In this document: one piece after another, positions 18,289-27,163 of the stretch
How positions within the stretch are numbered: position 1 is the stretch's first letter
How the letters are laid out: every line of letters begins with the position of its first letter
Assembly (NCBI GenBank): GCA_028819215.1
Contig: JAPPMG010000042.1
Location: 113,923-177,922 of the forward strand
Reading direction: 5' to 3'
Length of the DNA stretch: 64,000 nt
From: Bryobacterales bacterium
Lineage (GTDB): Bacteria; Acidobacteriota; Terriglobia; Bryobacterales; UBA6623
The notes under the pieces: model-generated
What the model was told of the DNA's origin: nothing
The model's database searches: none
Seen by the model: the letters and a program-made list of their open reading frames with translations, nothing else
Position numbers and translations under genes: made by a program

Positions 18289-18948
18289 ATGCTAGCCCGA
18301 CTCATACTTGCGATCCTCTGCGCTCTCGTCCCCGCCTTCGGGCAGGAACTGCCCCGCAACCGAGAGTTCTTGACCGACTACGAGATCGAGGTCCTGCGCG
18401 ACAGCCAGGAGCTCGACAAGCGCATCAGCGCGTACACAAAGTTCGCGACCTTGCGTCTCGAGCTGATCGAACAGGCCCTTGCAGAAGAAGAAGCCGGGCG
18501 CGGCGCCAAGATCCACCGCTCCCTGACGGAGTATTCGTCGATCATTCAAGCCGTCGATGACGTGATCGACGACGCCCTGCTGCGCAACAAGAAGCTCGAC
18601 GGGGCACTGGAGGCCCTGCTGAAGGCCGAGCAGGTGTTCGCGGCCCGCTTGGCCGCGGTCGCGGGAGCGGACGCCGACGACGCCTGGCGTTATGAATTCG
18701 TGCTGGAAGACGCCATCGGCATCACCGATGACAGCTTGGAACTGCTGGCCGAAGACTTGGGCGTCAGGAAACGCACGGTGGTCTTGCAAGAGGAGTCCGA
18801 GAAGCGGCGCCAGAAGGAGCGCATGGCGCCAGAGCGGCGCAAGGAAGTCGAGCAGGCCAGCCAGGAAGAAGCCGCTGAACAGGCTGAGAGAAAGCGCAAG
18901 CGTCCGTCCCTGCTGCGCCCGGGCGAGAAGCTGGGCGGGAACAGGTGA
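18289..18948 (+). CDS. Secreted helical/coiled-coil protein, unknown function
   Basis: A 219-residue protein with a signal peptide (residues 1-19, ending PAFGQ). A long helical region follows, ending in a Glu/Lys/Arg-rich coiled coil (about residues 160-208) such as EKRRQKERMAPERRKEVEQA, and a basic tail RPGEKLGGNR. A GGGAG ribosome-binding site precedes the ATG. No family is recognised. It is third in a row with the secreted TPR protein and the small helical protein and has a similar helix-rich character. All three may act together at the envelope. It ends 9 bases from the convergent subtilase gene. Confidence 0.75.
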   Translation: MLARLILAILCALVPAFGQELPRNREFLTDYEIEVLRDSQELDKRISAYTKFATLRLELIEQALAEEEAGRGAKIHRSLTEYSSIIQAVDDVIDDALLRNKKLDGALEALLKAEQVFAARLAAVAGADADDAWRYEFVLEDAIGITDDSLELLAEDLGVRKRTVVLQEESEKRRQKERMAPERRKEVEQASQEEAAEQAERKRKRPSLLRPGEKLGGNR

Positions 18949-18957
18949 TCCGGCTGA

Positions 18958-21900
18958 TCACCTGACCGCCAGCGACACGGTGTTGCTGTGGGCGCCGTGC
19001 ATCGACACGGCCAGGTCCGCGTTGCCGCTGGGCAGCCCTGTTGGCACGACGAATTCGATCTGAGACACGCCTGCCACGCCTGGAACGGAACCCGCGTAAG
19101 TCACCGATGCCCTAACTCCTCCGACCATGACTGCCGGAGCGTGGACGGTCTCGGACCGGTCGGCCGCGGCTGTGCCGGACCGCAACTGTTGCCCGTAGGG
19201 TCCGGCACCGGTCAGGTAGATGGCCACCTGATCGCCCGCAGCCACGGGAGCATCGGGGGTGACCGGTCGGCCGTCAAGGTGAAAGGCAGCCGACTGGCCC
19301 CCGCCCTCGGTGATATAGACATAGACCCCGGGGGCTACATCGGCAAGATTGACCACGAAGGGATCGGCCGTCAGCTTCAGCCCGTCGCGCGTGCGGACAC
19401 GGACCTTGGCGTAGGCGAAGTTGAGGCCTGCCAACTCCCAAGGGACCTGGATGCCCAAGCGATCCGAGCCGGCCAGGAACACGCGCGCGGGCACGCTCAC
19501 ACCCAGTTCCGGATAGTCGAAGCTGACGCTCACGGACTTGAGGGCAACCGGGAGCGGGGAGTGCAGAGCCTCTCCCGGGAATTCGGCAAGCGCACTTCCG
19601 AAGATCGTGGCCAGCGAGCCCGGTGCCACCGGCTGGCCCGGCGCGTGGCTGGCGTCGTTGACGATCTCGTCGATGCGCGGGCGCAACAGGTCCGCCGTGA
19701 ACTCGAAGCGAACCCTCTCGCCGCCAACGTAGGCCTCCACCACCTGCGGCGTCGCAGACGGACCGAACTCGACTTCGGCAACCGCCAAGCCGTACGTGTC
19801 GGTTAGCGGCTGCGCAGAGAGAATCTGCGCGTCGCCCTCCACAACGGCGAACTCGACCGGTTGACCGGCCACCGGAGCGCCGTTGCGATCCACGAACTTG
19901 CCGAGCAGCCGTTCTGTCCTGCTCTCGCCGGAGAACCCCCTCCGCTCCGCCGGAGCGATCGCGTAGGCGTCGTGCGGCACGTTGTCGCCCACCACGTACA
20001 GGAAGGGCACTCGAAGCGCGTCCGGACGGCCGTGGCGCGTGATCAGCAGCTGCCCCTCGTACGATCCGGGCGCCGGCATGAGGCCTTCCAGCGACGCCCG
20101 CACCGCGGCGTACTGGTCAGGCAGGAGGCGAAACTCGATATCGCCGAATCCGTCGAGATTGACCGCGGCCCGCGCATCGTAGTCTCTGGCCACGACCGCG
20201 ACACGGTACGTCTGGGCTTGGCGCGAGCGGTTGGTGATGAAAATCTCTTGCCACACCGGCAGTGACGTAGCGCCAAACCTTCCGAAGCCGATCGTCGGAG
20301 GCTCCACCGTTGCGATCGGATCGAGGGCGGCTTCAAGGTCCACCAAACCGGCGCCGACGGAGCCCGCGCGCGCCGTCGCTCCGTCCTCGATCACAGACCT
20401 GGCGGCAGTGTTGATGAGGGCGGACGCCACCTCGCGAGCTGTCCAAGTCGGATTTCGCTGCCAGACCAAGGCAGCCCCGCCAGCGATCACCGGCGCAGCC
20501 AAGCTAGTTCCCTGCACCTGACGGTACCCGCTGGGGTTGAAGCCGTTCGGCCTTGCATCGAGCCACGTGTCCGCGGTGTATACGCTGACCCCCGGCGCCG
20601 TCACGTCAGGCTTGAGATTCAGACCGGGAGTGGGTCCGCGAGAACTGAAGGCGGCCATTTGCGTGGCATCTGCCAAGCGCGCCGTCGGCGTGGGATCGAG
20701 TGTCAATTGCGCCGCCGTCCCAACCGGCACCCCGCCCACGCGCTGGACAAGCGCGGAACCGTCGGAGGCCGAGATGAAGTAGGCAGGAATGTCCGTGTCC
20801 TGCAATGCCCCCATCTCGATCAGCGCATCGGACGGTCCATTGTCGAGAACGACCACGCCGACCGCGCCAGCGCTTGCGGCGTGCTCCACCTTGTCGACAA
20901 ACCAGCAGTCGCCACCGCGCTCTGCAACCACGATGCTGCCGCCGAGAGCGCCGGCAGGAAACGGCAGGCAGGCATCCGGGTTCTCGAAGGTCTCCGCGAG
21001 CGCCGCCGGGGCCGTCAGAGACTCGGCCAACACGGGACCCGTGCCTGTCAATGCGGCGTAGGAAAAACCTCCGAACTGCACGCTCTGCTCCAAGCGCCTC
21101 GCATTGGCAGCGGCAGCGACCGCAATCACATCGGGCGCGACGGCCGGCGAGGAAATCGTGTTGCGCGTCGGCCCGTCTTGACCCCCGATCTGGCCCGAGT
21201 TGCCGGCGGAAGCGACAACGACGCGCCCGAAATCGAATACGGCGCTCTGGGCAGCAACCGCCAGGGGATCACAGTTATTTCCGAGCAGGTCGCCGCAGTC
21301 GGAACCGTGGGAGTTCCATGGATGGGTCGCGACCTTGCCGATGCTCAGATTGAGAATGTCCATGCCGTCCACGACAGCGTCATCGATCGCCGCGATCAGC
21401 GCCTGGGAACTGGCCGAGGATTTGATCCCGGGCGTGCCCGTCACCTTGTATATGCCGAGATAGGCCCTCGGAGCGATCCCTTCGAGGGGTCCGGCCGGAG
21501 ACTCGACGCGCTTGCCTGCGGCAACCATCGCGACTGCCGTGCCGTGGCCGCTGAAGTCGACCGGCGAATTGTCATCCGGCGTAGAGGTCGCAGGGTCCCC
21601 CGAATTCTGCAACCGCATGTAGCTGCGGATCGCCACGATCTTGCGGTTGGCGAGCGCCAAGTCTTCCGGCCTGCCCTTGGGATAGCCGGTCAGCTCCGGC
21701 AGGGAGTCGTCCTGAAAGGCCGGATGGAGGAAGTCCAGGCCGGAATCGATGATTGCGATCCTGACACCCTCGCCGGTGGCGCCGAGGCCTGACGGACGCA
21801 GCCTAACAGCGTTCAAGCCGGTTACATCGGCCACGCTGTCCAGCTTGACCTCGAAGTCGCGGCTCGGGATCACACTCTTCACGCCACGAATGGACTCGAA

Positions 21901-22251
21901 TGCCGCGGCTTGCGTCACGGTGGCGCGGACGAATACCGCGTTGAGCACGTTCTGGACGCTGCCAAGGACCGTGGCTCCGCCCGCCTCCAGCGCCGTCACG
22001 ACCGGTTCTTGAGTAGCTGCCACGGCCCGAGCCACGACCGCGAAACTGGTCGCCGAGACGCGGCCCGGCGCGCGCCTGTGCGCCTTCCCGCGGGCCATCG
22101 ACAAGCGCTTCCCGGTCGCGGGCGCGTCCAAGACCACCGTGTAGCGAGCGACGCGGTCGGCCTCCGCCGCCGCAAGAGGGAGCCAGGCGAACAGCAGGCA
22201 GGCTGTCAGAGCAACCGCCGTTCGAAGCGTGGAGCCTGCTCGCCGCATCAT
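18958..22251 (-). CDS. Secreted subtilase (S8) with PA insert and Solibacter-type C-terminal domain
   Basis: A 1097-residue exported serine protease. The start at 22251 is chosen because a GGGAG site is 5 bases upstream and the protein then opens with a clear signal peptide (residues 3-29). An I9-like propeptide (about 35-135) is followed by the S8 domain with the full triad: Asp169 in AIIDSGLDFLHP, His236 in DFSGHGTAVA and Ser583 in GTSLAAPVIAGG. A protease-associated (PA) domain is inserted at about 420-525 (VVAERGGDCWFVDKVEHA). After about residue 680 come beta-sandwich domains. The last ~230 residues are the C-terminal domain catalogued as TIGR03437, recognised by IVNDASHAPGQPVAPGSLAT and the closing IEFVVPTGLPSG. 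It is divergent from the heparinase-like gene, with 96 bases between. Confidence 0.93.
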   Translation of the reverse strand: MMRRAGSTLRTAVALTACLLFAWLPLAAAEADRVARYTVVLDAPATGKRLSMARGKAHRRAPGRVSATSFAVVARAVAATQEPVVTALEAGGATVLGSVQNVLNAVFVRATVTQAAAFESIRGVKSVIPSRDFEVKLDSVADVTGLNAVRLRPSGLGATGEGVRIAIIDSGLDFLHPAFQDDSLPELTGYPKGRPEDLALANRKIVAIRSYMRLQNSGDPATSTPDDNSPVDFSGHGTAVAMVAAGKRVESPAGPLEGIAPRAYLGIYKVTGTPGIKSSASSQALIAAIDDAVVDGMDILNLSIGKVATHPWNSHGSDCGDLLGNNCDPLAVAAQSAVFDFGRVVVASAGNSGQIGGQDGPTRNTISSPAVAPDVIAVAAAANARRLEQSVQFGGFSYAALTGTGPVLAESLTAPAALAETFENPDACLPFPAGALGGSIVVAERGGDCWFVDKVEHAASAGAVGVVVLDNGPSDALIEMGALQDTDIPAYFISASDGSALVQRVGGVPVGTAAQLTLDPTPTARLADATQMAAFSSRGPTPGLNLKPDVTAPGVSVYTADTWLDARPNGFNPSGYRQVQGTSLAAPVIAGGAALVWQRNPTWTAREVASALINTAARSVIEDGATARAGSVGAGLVDLEAALDPIATVEPPTIGFGRFGATSLPVWQEIFITNRSRQAQTYRVAVVARDYDARAAVNLDGFGDIEFRLLPDQYAAVRASLEGLMPAPGSYEGQLLITRHGRPDALRVPFLYVVGDNVPHDAYAIAPAERRGFSGESRTERLLGKFVDRNGAPVAGQPVEFAVVEGDAQILSAQPLTDTYGLAVAEVEFGPSATPQVVEAYVGGERVRFEFTADLLRPRIDEIVNDASHAPGQPVAPGSLATIFGSALAEFPGEALHSPLPVALKSVSVSFDYPELGVSVPARVFLAGSDRLGIQVPWELAGLNFAYAKVRVRTRDGLKLTADPFVVNLADVAPGVYVYITEGGGQSAAFHLDGRPVTPDAPVAAGDQVAIYLTGAGPYGQQLRSGTAAADRSETVHAPAVMVGGVRASVTYAGSVPGVAGVSQIEFVVPTGLPSGNADLAVSMHGAHSNTVSLAVR

Positions 22252-22347
22252 GACTCTCCCGTATCGAACTCGTAGGACGAAGCTCCCCACCAAGTGGTTT
22301 CTGGACAGGGCCTCGGCCGAGGCCTGCATCCGTACAATGGGGACTCG

Positions 22348-23808
22348 ATGCGCGCGTTATGTGTCGCAACGCTCGGGTGTGCGCTGCTGTGCCTCGGCGA
22401 CGCAGCGTTCGGGCAGGCTGAATTCCGGGTGTACGAGGAGCACCCGCGGCTGTTCTTGGAGCCGAGCCGCCTACAACGGCTGCGCAATGATGTCGACCGC
22501 CAGTCGCTGCGCTGGCGGTCGCTAAGCGATCTCGTCGCGGCCGAGACCGCGTTTGAAGAGCAGCCCTTGGTCGACGCGCTGCGCTTCCAGGTCGAGGGAG
22601 CCGAGACAGCCGGGCGCGCCGCGGTCGCCTGGAGCAAGCGATTGTCCGAGAACGGCATCGGCAACGCGGGCGAGCTGCGCCAGGCTGCGCTCGTCTACGA
22701 CTGGTGCTACGACCTGTTCGACCCATCCGAGCGAGCCGAACTGCGGGAGGCGATGGCAACCGCCGTCTCGTCGTTGCTGCCCCAGGCGGCCCTTGGCGTG
22801 GGGCTGATACGATCCGCGATCCTAGCGTCGATCGCGGCGGCAGGCGACTGGGATGAATCCGAAGCCGCTCTTGCAGCCCTCCTTGGCGAGCACTGGAGAA
22901 CCGAAGTGATGCCGAGCCTGAGGGACGGCTCGATCGGTGACGACGGCCAGAACTTGATCGCCGCGCTGGAGACTGGGCTCGTGGTCCGACACAATCTGGA
23001 ATCGGATCCGCTGCAGCCCGGAATCGATGCGTTGCGGTCGCTGGCGCGCTGCCGGCTGCTGAGCTATTACCCGCTGGACATCGAAACCGACAGCGGCAGA
23101 TTGCGCTGGCCGTCGCGCTACGGCACAAACGAGCAACTGGCGCGGCGGCAGGCGCCCCTCTACCGGATCGCGGAGATGCTGCTGGTCGCCTATGAGTCCA
23201 ACCTGCCGGAATTCCAGTTCTTGCAGGGCTGGATTCGCGATGAGGGCTACCAGCAGACATCGCAGCTAGTCGCGCCCTACGAATTCCTCTGGGTAAATCC
23301 GTACTTGCCAGGGCTCACCGCGCAGTCGTCCCCTCTTCTCGCCCACGATCCGATCCGCGGCCGAATCTTCGGCCGCTCGGGCTGGGACCTGCCCGCGACT
23401 TGGCTGGGGTACTCCGAAGGGCGCTTGGAACTGCTGGCGAGCGGTGAATTGTCGACCACCACCAACTTTCGCGGACTGGCGCCGATCTATTTTCCGGAAG
23501 CCGTCGTGGTGCCGGTCACGCCCCCGGCCAAGACCACACTGTCATGGGAGCCGTCTCGGGAACAGGCCCCGGAGAACGCCTACATCTTCTTGGTCGGATT
23601 ACGGGCAGGGGATACTTACGGCCTGAAGATTGGCGGGCGCGATGCCCGCCTAGTCCAAGCGAGCGAGGGGGGAATCATCGTCCTGCAGAGCGCTCCGCTC
23701 GCGAACAAACGCGACCGCATCGACCTGAGGCGAAAGGTGAGGCTCGAACTCCGCCCCACCCTCAAGCCCACCGATCCGCGCCGTCCGCCGCCGACTCTGC
23801 GGCAATGA
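22348..23808 (+). CDS. Secreted heparinase II/III-like protein (predicted)
   Basis: A 486-residue protein with a signal peptide (residues 1-23, ending AAFGQ). The opening after cleavage, HPRLFLEPSRLQRLRNDV, resembles the start of heparinase II/III and alginate-lyase-like proteins. An alpha-helical toroid-like region follows up to about residue 270, then a beta-rich C-terminal half. I cannot point to the catalytic residues, so lyase activity is only a suggestion. The start at 22348 is preferred to an earlier GTG at 22294 because it gives the signal peptide at once. There is no Shine-Dalgarno, but TACAAT lies 9 bases upstream, compatible with a leaderless transcript. Confidence 0.65.
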   Translation: MRALCVATLGCALLCLGDAAFGQAEFRVYEEHPRLFLEPSRLQRLRNDVDRQSLRWRSLSDLVAAETAFEEQPLVDALRFQVEGAETAGRAAVAWSKRLSENGIGNAGELRQAALVYDWCYDLFDPSERAELREAMATAVSSLLPQAALGVGLIRSAILASIAAAGDWDESEAALAALLGEHWRTEVMPSLRDGSIGDDGQNLIAALETGLVVRHNLESDPLQPGIDALRSLARCRLLSYYPLDIETDSGRLRWPSRYGTNEQLARRQAPLYRIAEMLLVAYESNLPEFQFLQGWIRDEGYQQTSQLVAPYEFLWVNPYLPGLTAQSSPLLAHDPIRGRIFGRSGWDLPATWLGYSEGRLELLASGELSTTTNFRGLAPIYFPEAVVVPVTPPAKTTLSWEPSREQAPENAYIFLVGLRAGDTYGLKIGGRDARLVQASEGGIIVLQSAPLANKRDRIDLRRKVRLELRPTLKPTDPRRPPPTLRQ

Positions 23809-23815
23809 GCCAAGC

Positions 23816-24490
23816 CTAGACCTCGGCGGACGGGCAAAGCCTCGCCAGCGCGCAGGCTTGGCAGCGGGGCTGGCGCGCCTTGCACACCGCACGGCCGTGA
23901 TGGATGATCTGGTGCGAGTACATGACCCACTTTGACCTCGGCAGCAGGTCCATCAGCACTTTCTCGATCTTCTTGGGATCCTTGCCCGCGCTCAGGCCCA
24001 GGCGCTCCGAAATGCGCTGGACGTGCGTGTCGACGACCACGCCTGTGGCCTTGCCGAACCACGTGCCGGTCACGACATTGGCTGTCTTGCGGGCAACGCC
24101 GGGCAGGGTTAGCAACTGCTCCATGCGCGACGGTACCTCGCCGCCGTACTCGCTGACGATACGCTCTGCCGCGCCCTTGAGGGACTTGGACTTGTTGCGA
24201 AAGAAGCCCGTGGTGCGAACCAGTTCCTCGATACTCTCCAAGGGCGCGAGCGCCATGTCCCAGACAGTGGGGTAGGCCGCGAATAAGTCCGGTGTGACCT
24301 TGTTGACTCTCGCGTCGGTGCATTGCGCCGAGAGAATCGTGGCAACCAGCAACTCCCAAGCGCTCCTGTGGCGGAGGGCGCATTCGGCGGCCGGGTATTC
24401 GCGATCCAAGCGCCGAAGAATCTTGCGGGCTCGCCGCTTGCGCGCCTCCAAGGTCTCGCCGGCCGTGCCAGTGTCACGCATCAACGCCAT
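23816..24490 (-). CDS. nth: Endonuclease III (DNA glycosylase/AP lyase)
   Basis: A 224-residue base-excision repair enzyme that removes oxidised pyrimidines and nicks the abasic site. The helix-hairpin-helix LPGVARKTANVV carries the catalytic Lys135, and Asp154 lies in VVDTHVQR. The C-terminal iron-sulfur loop is complete: Cys203, Cys210, Cys213 and Cys219 in the spacing C-x6-C-x2-C-x5-C. The length is normal for the family. Its stop lies 8 bases from the convergent heparinase-like gene. The glpD gene is upstream on the same strand, separated by about 120 bases containing a hairpin. Confidence 0.97.
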   Translation of the reverse strand: MALMRDTGTAGETLEARKRRARKILRRLDREYPAAECALRHRSAWELLVATILSAQCTDARVNKVTPDLFAAYPTVWDMALAPLESIEELVRTTGFFRNKSKSLKGAAERIVSEYGGEVPSRMEQLLTLPGVARKTANVVTGTWFGKATGVVVDTHVQRISERLGLSAGKDPKKIEKVLMDLLPRSKWVMYSHQIIHHGRAVCKARQPRCQACALARLCPSAEV

Positions 24491-24587
24491 CGTAACTGAC
24501 CAGCCCGCTTGGGCAAGGAATCCGCTGCGCGTTCCGTTCCCGGCGCCATTGCCGGACTCGGCCGCCTAGTTGCCGCAACGGCTAGAC

Positions 24588-24606
24588 CCACCTGCCGGGC
24601 GGGTGG
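24588..24606 (-). terminator. Hairpin downstream of glpD
   Basis: CCACCTGC and GCGGGTGG pair around a three-base loop, giving 8 base pairs with one G-T pair. On the minus strand it begins 7 bases after the glpD stop codon. There is no T-rich run after it, so it is either a weak or factor-assisted terminator or an mRNA-stabilising stem. Confidence 0.35.
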
Positions 24607-24612
24607 TCCAGG

Positions 24613-26151
24613 CTATTTCCTCAGGAGAGTTTGTGCGAGCTCGGTATCGTACTCGGCCAGCGCTCTCCCCGTTTCGGTGCGATCCCATCCAAGCCTTCCG
24701 GCGGCGATGTCGGCAGCTGCCTCGGCCCATGAGCGCTCGTAGCGCGGCTCGTAGGCCGCGCCGGTGCGCCGCAACATCACGTCTGCCAACGTCTTGGCAT
24801 GCTCGTTCTCGATGGCATAGAGCACCTGGCCACGCTTTGTCGAACAGCCGTCGGCCAGGGGACGCGCCATGTCTGGATCCGCTTCGATGGCATCTAGCAC
24901 ATCGCGCCAGCGCGGTCCGTACAGTGCTGCAAGCTCGGAAGGGGCCCCGTTCAGGGAGTGGGGCTGCGCCGGTGCTACGGCAGCGGTGCTGATTCCCAAC
25001 ATGCGCGCAATGCGGCGCAGCGCGGACCTGGCGAATGATGGTGCCGTAGTCAGCTTGCCGCCAGCCATGGTGAGCAGGCCTGCAATGCCTTCCGTCTTCT
25101 CGTGGTCTACGATCGCGTGGTCGCGCGACGCGCGGTTGAGGTCATCCCGCGGGGCTCTCAGGATCGGGCGCGAACCGGAATATGCGTACAGAACATCACC
25201 GCGAGCAAGGCCCGCCGCCGGAAACAGCGCATTGGCCTCCCGGAGCAAGTAGCGAATCTCGGATTCCTCCGGCAGCGTGACGGCGGGATCCCCGGAGAAC
25301 AACGTTTCTGTCGTGCCGATCAACCGCAGGCCGCGCCACGGAATGATGAAGAACGGGCGGCGGTCAGCCCGGGCCTCGCGGTAGACCGCATGCCGCGGAG
25401 CGCCTGGCAGGTCGCGCACCACGATGTGCGCGCCATTCACCAATGACAGCAGCGGCTCGGAGGCATCCTCCCTGGCGAACTCCAGCAGTTGGTCCACCCA
25501 TGCTCCCGTGGCGTTTACAACCAGACGGCTGAGAAGCTCTCCCGAACCCGACAGCCCTTCGAACCGGACGCCTTGCACCCGGGAATCGCGCAAGAGCAGT
25601 CCGGTAACCCGCGCATGATTGCGGATTTCTGCGCCGGCCGACTCTGCCTGCATGGCCATCTCGAGCGCAAGCCGTTCCGGAAAAACGGCTTGGCAGTCGA
25701 AATACTCGAAGCCGCCGACCAGCCCATCCGGGTCGAGCTCGGGCAGCAGCGCCAGCAGCTCGCTTGCACTGATCCGTCTGGGCGCTGGCAGAGTGCCGTC
25801 TGCGGAAAGCAGGCGATACAGAGCCATCCCGCAGGCGATGTACCACCGTGCGCGGGAATCGCTGCGGTACACCGGCAGGAGAAACGGCTGGGGCCGGACA
25901 ATGCCGGGAAACTCGCGCGACAGCGTCGCACGATCCCTCAATGACTCGCGCACGAGCGTGAATCGAAAGTTCTCCAAGTAACGGAGCCCGCCGTGGATCA
26001 GGCGGGTCGAACGGCTGGTGACTCCGGCCCCGAAGTCGCGCGCTTCCAGCAAGGCCACCCGCAAGCCTGCTCGAGCCGCCTCGCGGGCCAAGGCGCAACC
26101 GTTGATTCCGCCGCCGACGATGGCCAAGTCATAATGGCTGCTGGTGCCCAA
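24613..26151 (-). CDS. glpD: Aerobic glycerol-3-phosphate dehydrogenase
   Basis: A 512-residue FAD-dependent, membrane-associated dehydrogenase that converts glycerol 3-phosphate to dihydroxyacetone phosphate and feeds electrons to quinones. The N-terminal dinucleotide-binding motif VGGGINGCALAREA is at residues 12-25. The GlpD signature GVTSRSTRLIHGGLRYLENF follows, and the late TMAGGKLTTAPSFARSALRR marks the FAD/substrate region. The start codon is TTG. Upstream, TAGATT lies about 5 bases before it and no Shine-Dalgarno is visible, so the mRNA may be leaderless. It is divergent from pyrD (82 bases between). Alone here, without glpF or glpK. Confidence 0.94.
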   Translation of the reverse strand: MGTSSHYDLAIVGGGINGCALAREAARAGLRVALLEARDFGAGVTSRSTRLIHGGLRYLENFRFTLVRESLRDRATLSREFPGIVRPQPFLLPVYRSDSRARWYIACGMALYRLLSADGTLPAPRRISASELLALLPELDPDGLVGGFEYFDCQAVFPERLALEMAMQAESAGAEIRNHARVTGLLLRDSRVQGVRFEGLSGSGELLSRLVVNATGAWVDQLLEFAREDASEPLLSLVNGAHIVVRDLPGAPRHAVYREARADRRPFFIIPWRGLRLIGTTETLFSGDPAVTLPEESEIRYLLREANALFPAAGLARGDVLYAYSGSRPILRAPRDDLNRASRDHAIVDHEKTEGIAGLLTMAGGKLTTAPSFARSALRRIARMLGISTAAVAPAQPHSLNGAPSELAALYGPRWRDVLDAIEADPDMARPLADGCSTKRGQVLYAIENEHAKTLADVMLRRTGAAYEPRYERSWAEAAADIAAGRLGWDRTETGRALAEYDTELAQTLLRK

Positions 26152-26233
26152 AGATCAATCTATCAGCATTCGGCGCGGCACCTCCGGAGCCGGATCGCAC
26201 AGCGAGAGCGCGGAGAATGGAGTGATCTGACTC

Positions 26234-27163
26234 GTGGCTGATCTGCGCACCGCGCTCTGCGGCATCGAACTGAAGAACCCGGTCATCGCCGCGAGCGGCA
26301 CGTTCGGTTACGGCGGCGAGTTCGCCAGCCAGGCGGCGCTCGAGCGCATCGGAGCGATCGTAGTCAAGGGCTTGTCCCGGGAACCGATCCACGGCAACGC
26401 CTCGCCTCGCGTGACCGAGACTGCTGCGGGCATGCTCAACGCGATCGGCCTGCAAAACGTCGGCGTGAAGGCGTTCGTGTCCGAGAAGCTCCCGCTCTTG
26501 GGGGAGTTCGGCGTCCCGGTCTTCGCCAACGTCTTCGGCTACGACCTCGCTGACTATGTTGAAGTCCTGAGCGTCCTTGAGGACGCCGAGGGCTTGGCGG
26601 CCTATGAACTGAACGTATCCTGTCCTAATACCAAGCGAGGCGGCCTGGAGTTCGGCGCGCACGCAGGCGAGTTGTCGCGAGCGGTCGAGGCGGCGCGAGC
26701 GGTGGCCAAGCGGCGCCCCCTGCTGGTGAAGCTCTCGCCGAACGTCACCGACATCAGCGAGATGGCGCGGGCAGCCGTCGAAGCCGGCGCCGACGGCCTG
26801 AGCTTGATCAATACCCTGCGCGGCCTGGCAGTCGACGCGCACAGGCGCAGGCCGGTCCTCAGCACCGGTTCGGGAGGCTTGTCCGGGCCGGCCATCAAGC
26901 CCGTCGCCCTGCACATGGTGCATCAGGTCTCGCAGTCAGTGGACGTACCGATCATTGGTGTCGGCGGGATCGCCACGGCCGAAGATATCGTCGAGTTCCT
27001 CTTGTGTGGCGCTACGGCCGTACAGGTGGGCACGGCGAGCTTCTGGGATCCGGCGCGGGTCGCCGACCTGCCCGGCGAGCTGGACGCCTACCTCGATGCC
27101 GAGGGCACCACCAGGGCGGCCGAACTCACGGGCAAGCTGCGACCTCCGGCCGGGGCGGGCTAA
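26234..27163 (+). CDS. pyrD: Dihydroorotate dehydrogenase, class 1
   Basis: A 309-residue FMN TIM-barrel enzyme of de novo pyrimidine synthesis that oxidises dihydroorotate to orotate. The FMN/substrate motifs are present: PVIAASGTFGYG near the start, GNASPRVTET, the catalytic-Cys segment ELNVSCPNTK, LVKLSPNVTDI and the glycine-rich VGGIATAEDIVEF. Length and motifs fit the class 1B catalytic subunit, which normally pairs with a PyrK electron-transfer subunit. No pyrK is in the window. The start is GTG with GGAG 11 bases upstream. Its stop codon overlaps that of the convergent add gene by four bases. Confidence 0.95.
   Translation: MADLRTALCGIELKNPVIAASGTFGYGGEFASQAALERIGAIVVKGLSREPIHGNASPRVTETAAGMLNAIGLQNVGVKAFVSEKLPLLGEFGVPVFANVFGYDLADYVEVLSVLEDAEGLAAYELNVSCPNTKRGGLEFGAHAGELSRAVEAARAVAKRRPLLVKLSPNVTDISEMARAAVEAGADGLSLINTLRGLAVDAHRRRPVLSTGSGGLSGPAIKPVALHMVHQVSQSVDVPIIGVGGIATAEDIVEFLLCGATAVQVGTASFWDPARVADLPGELDAYLDAEGTTRAAELTGKLRPPAGAG

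Noticed and set aside
20659..21792. A 377-codon plus-strand frame opposite the subtilase
   Set aside because: The subtilase frame has its full catalytic triad and domains; the antisense frame is Arg/Gly/Asp-rich shadow.
21803..23260. A 485-codon minus-strand frame across the subtilase start and the heparinase-like gene
   Set aside because: It overlaps two better-supported genes and reads as Arg/Ser/Pro-rich shadow sequence.
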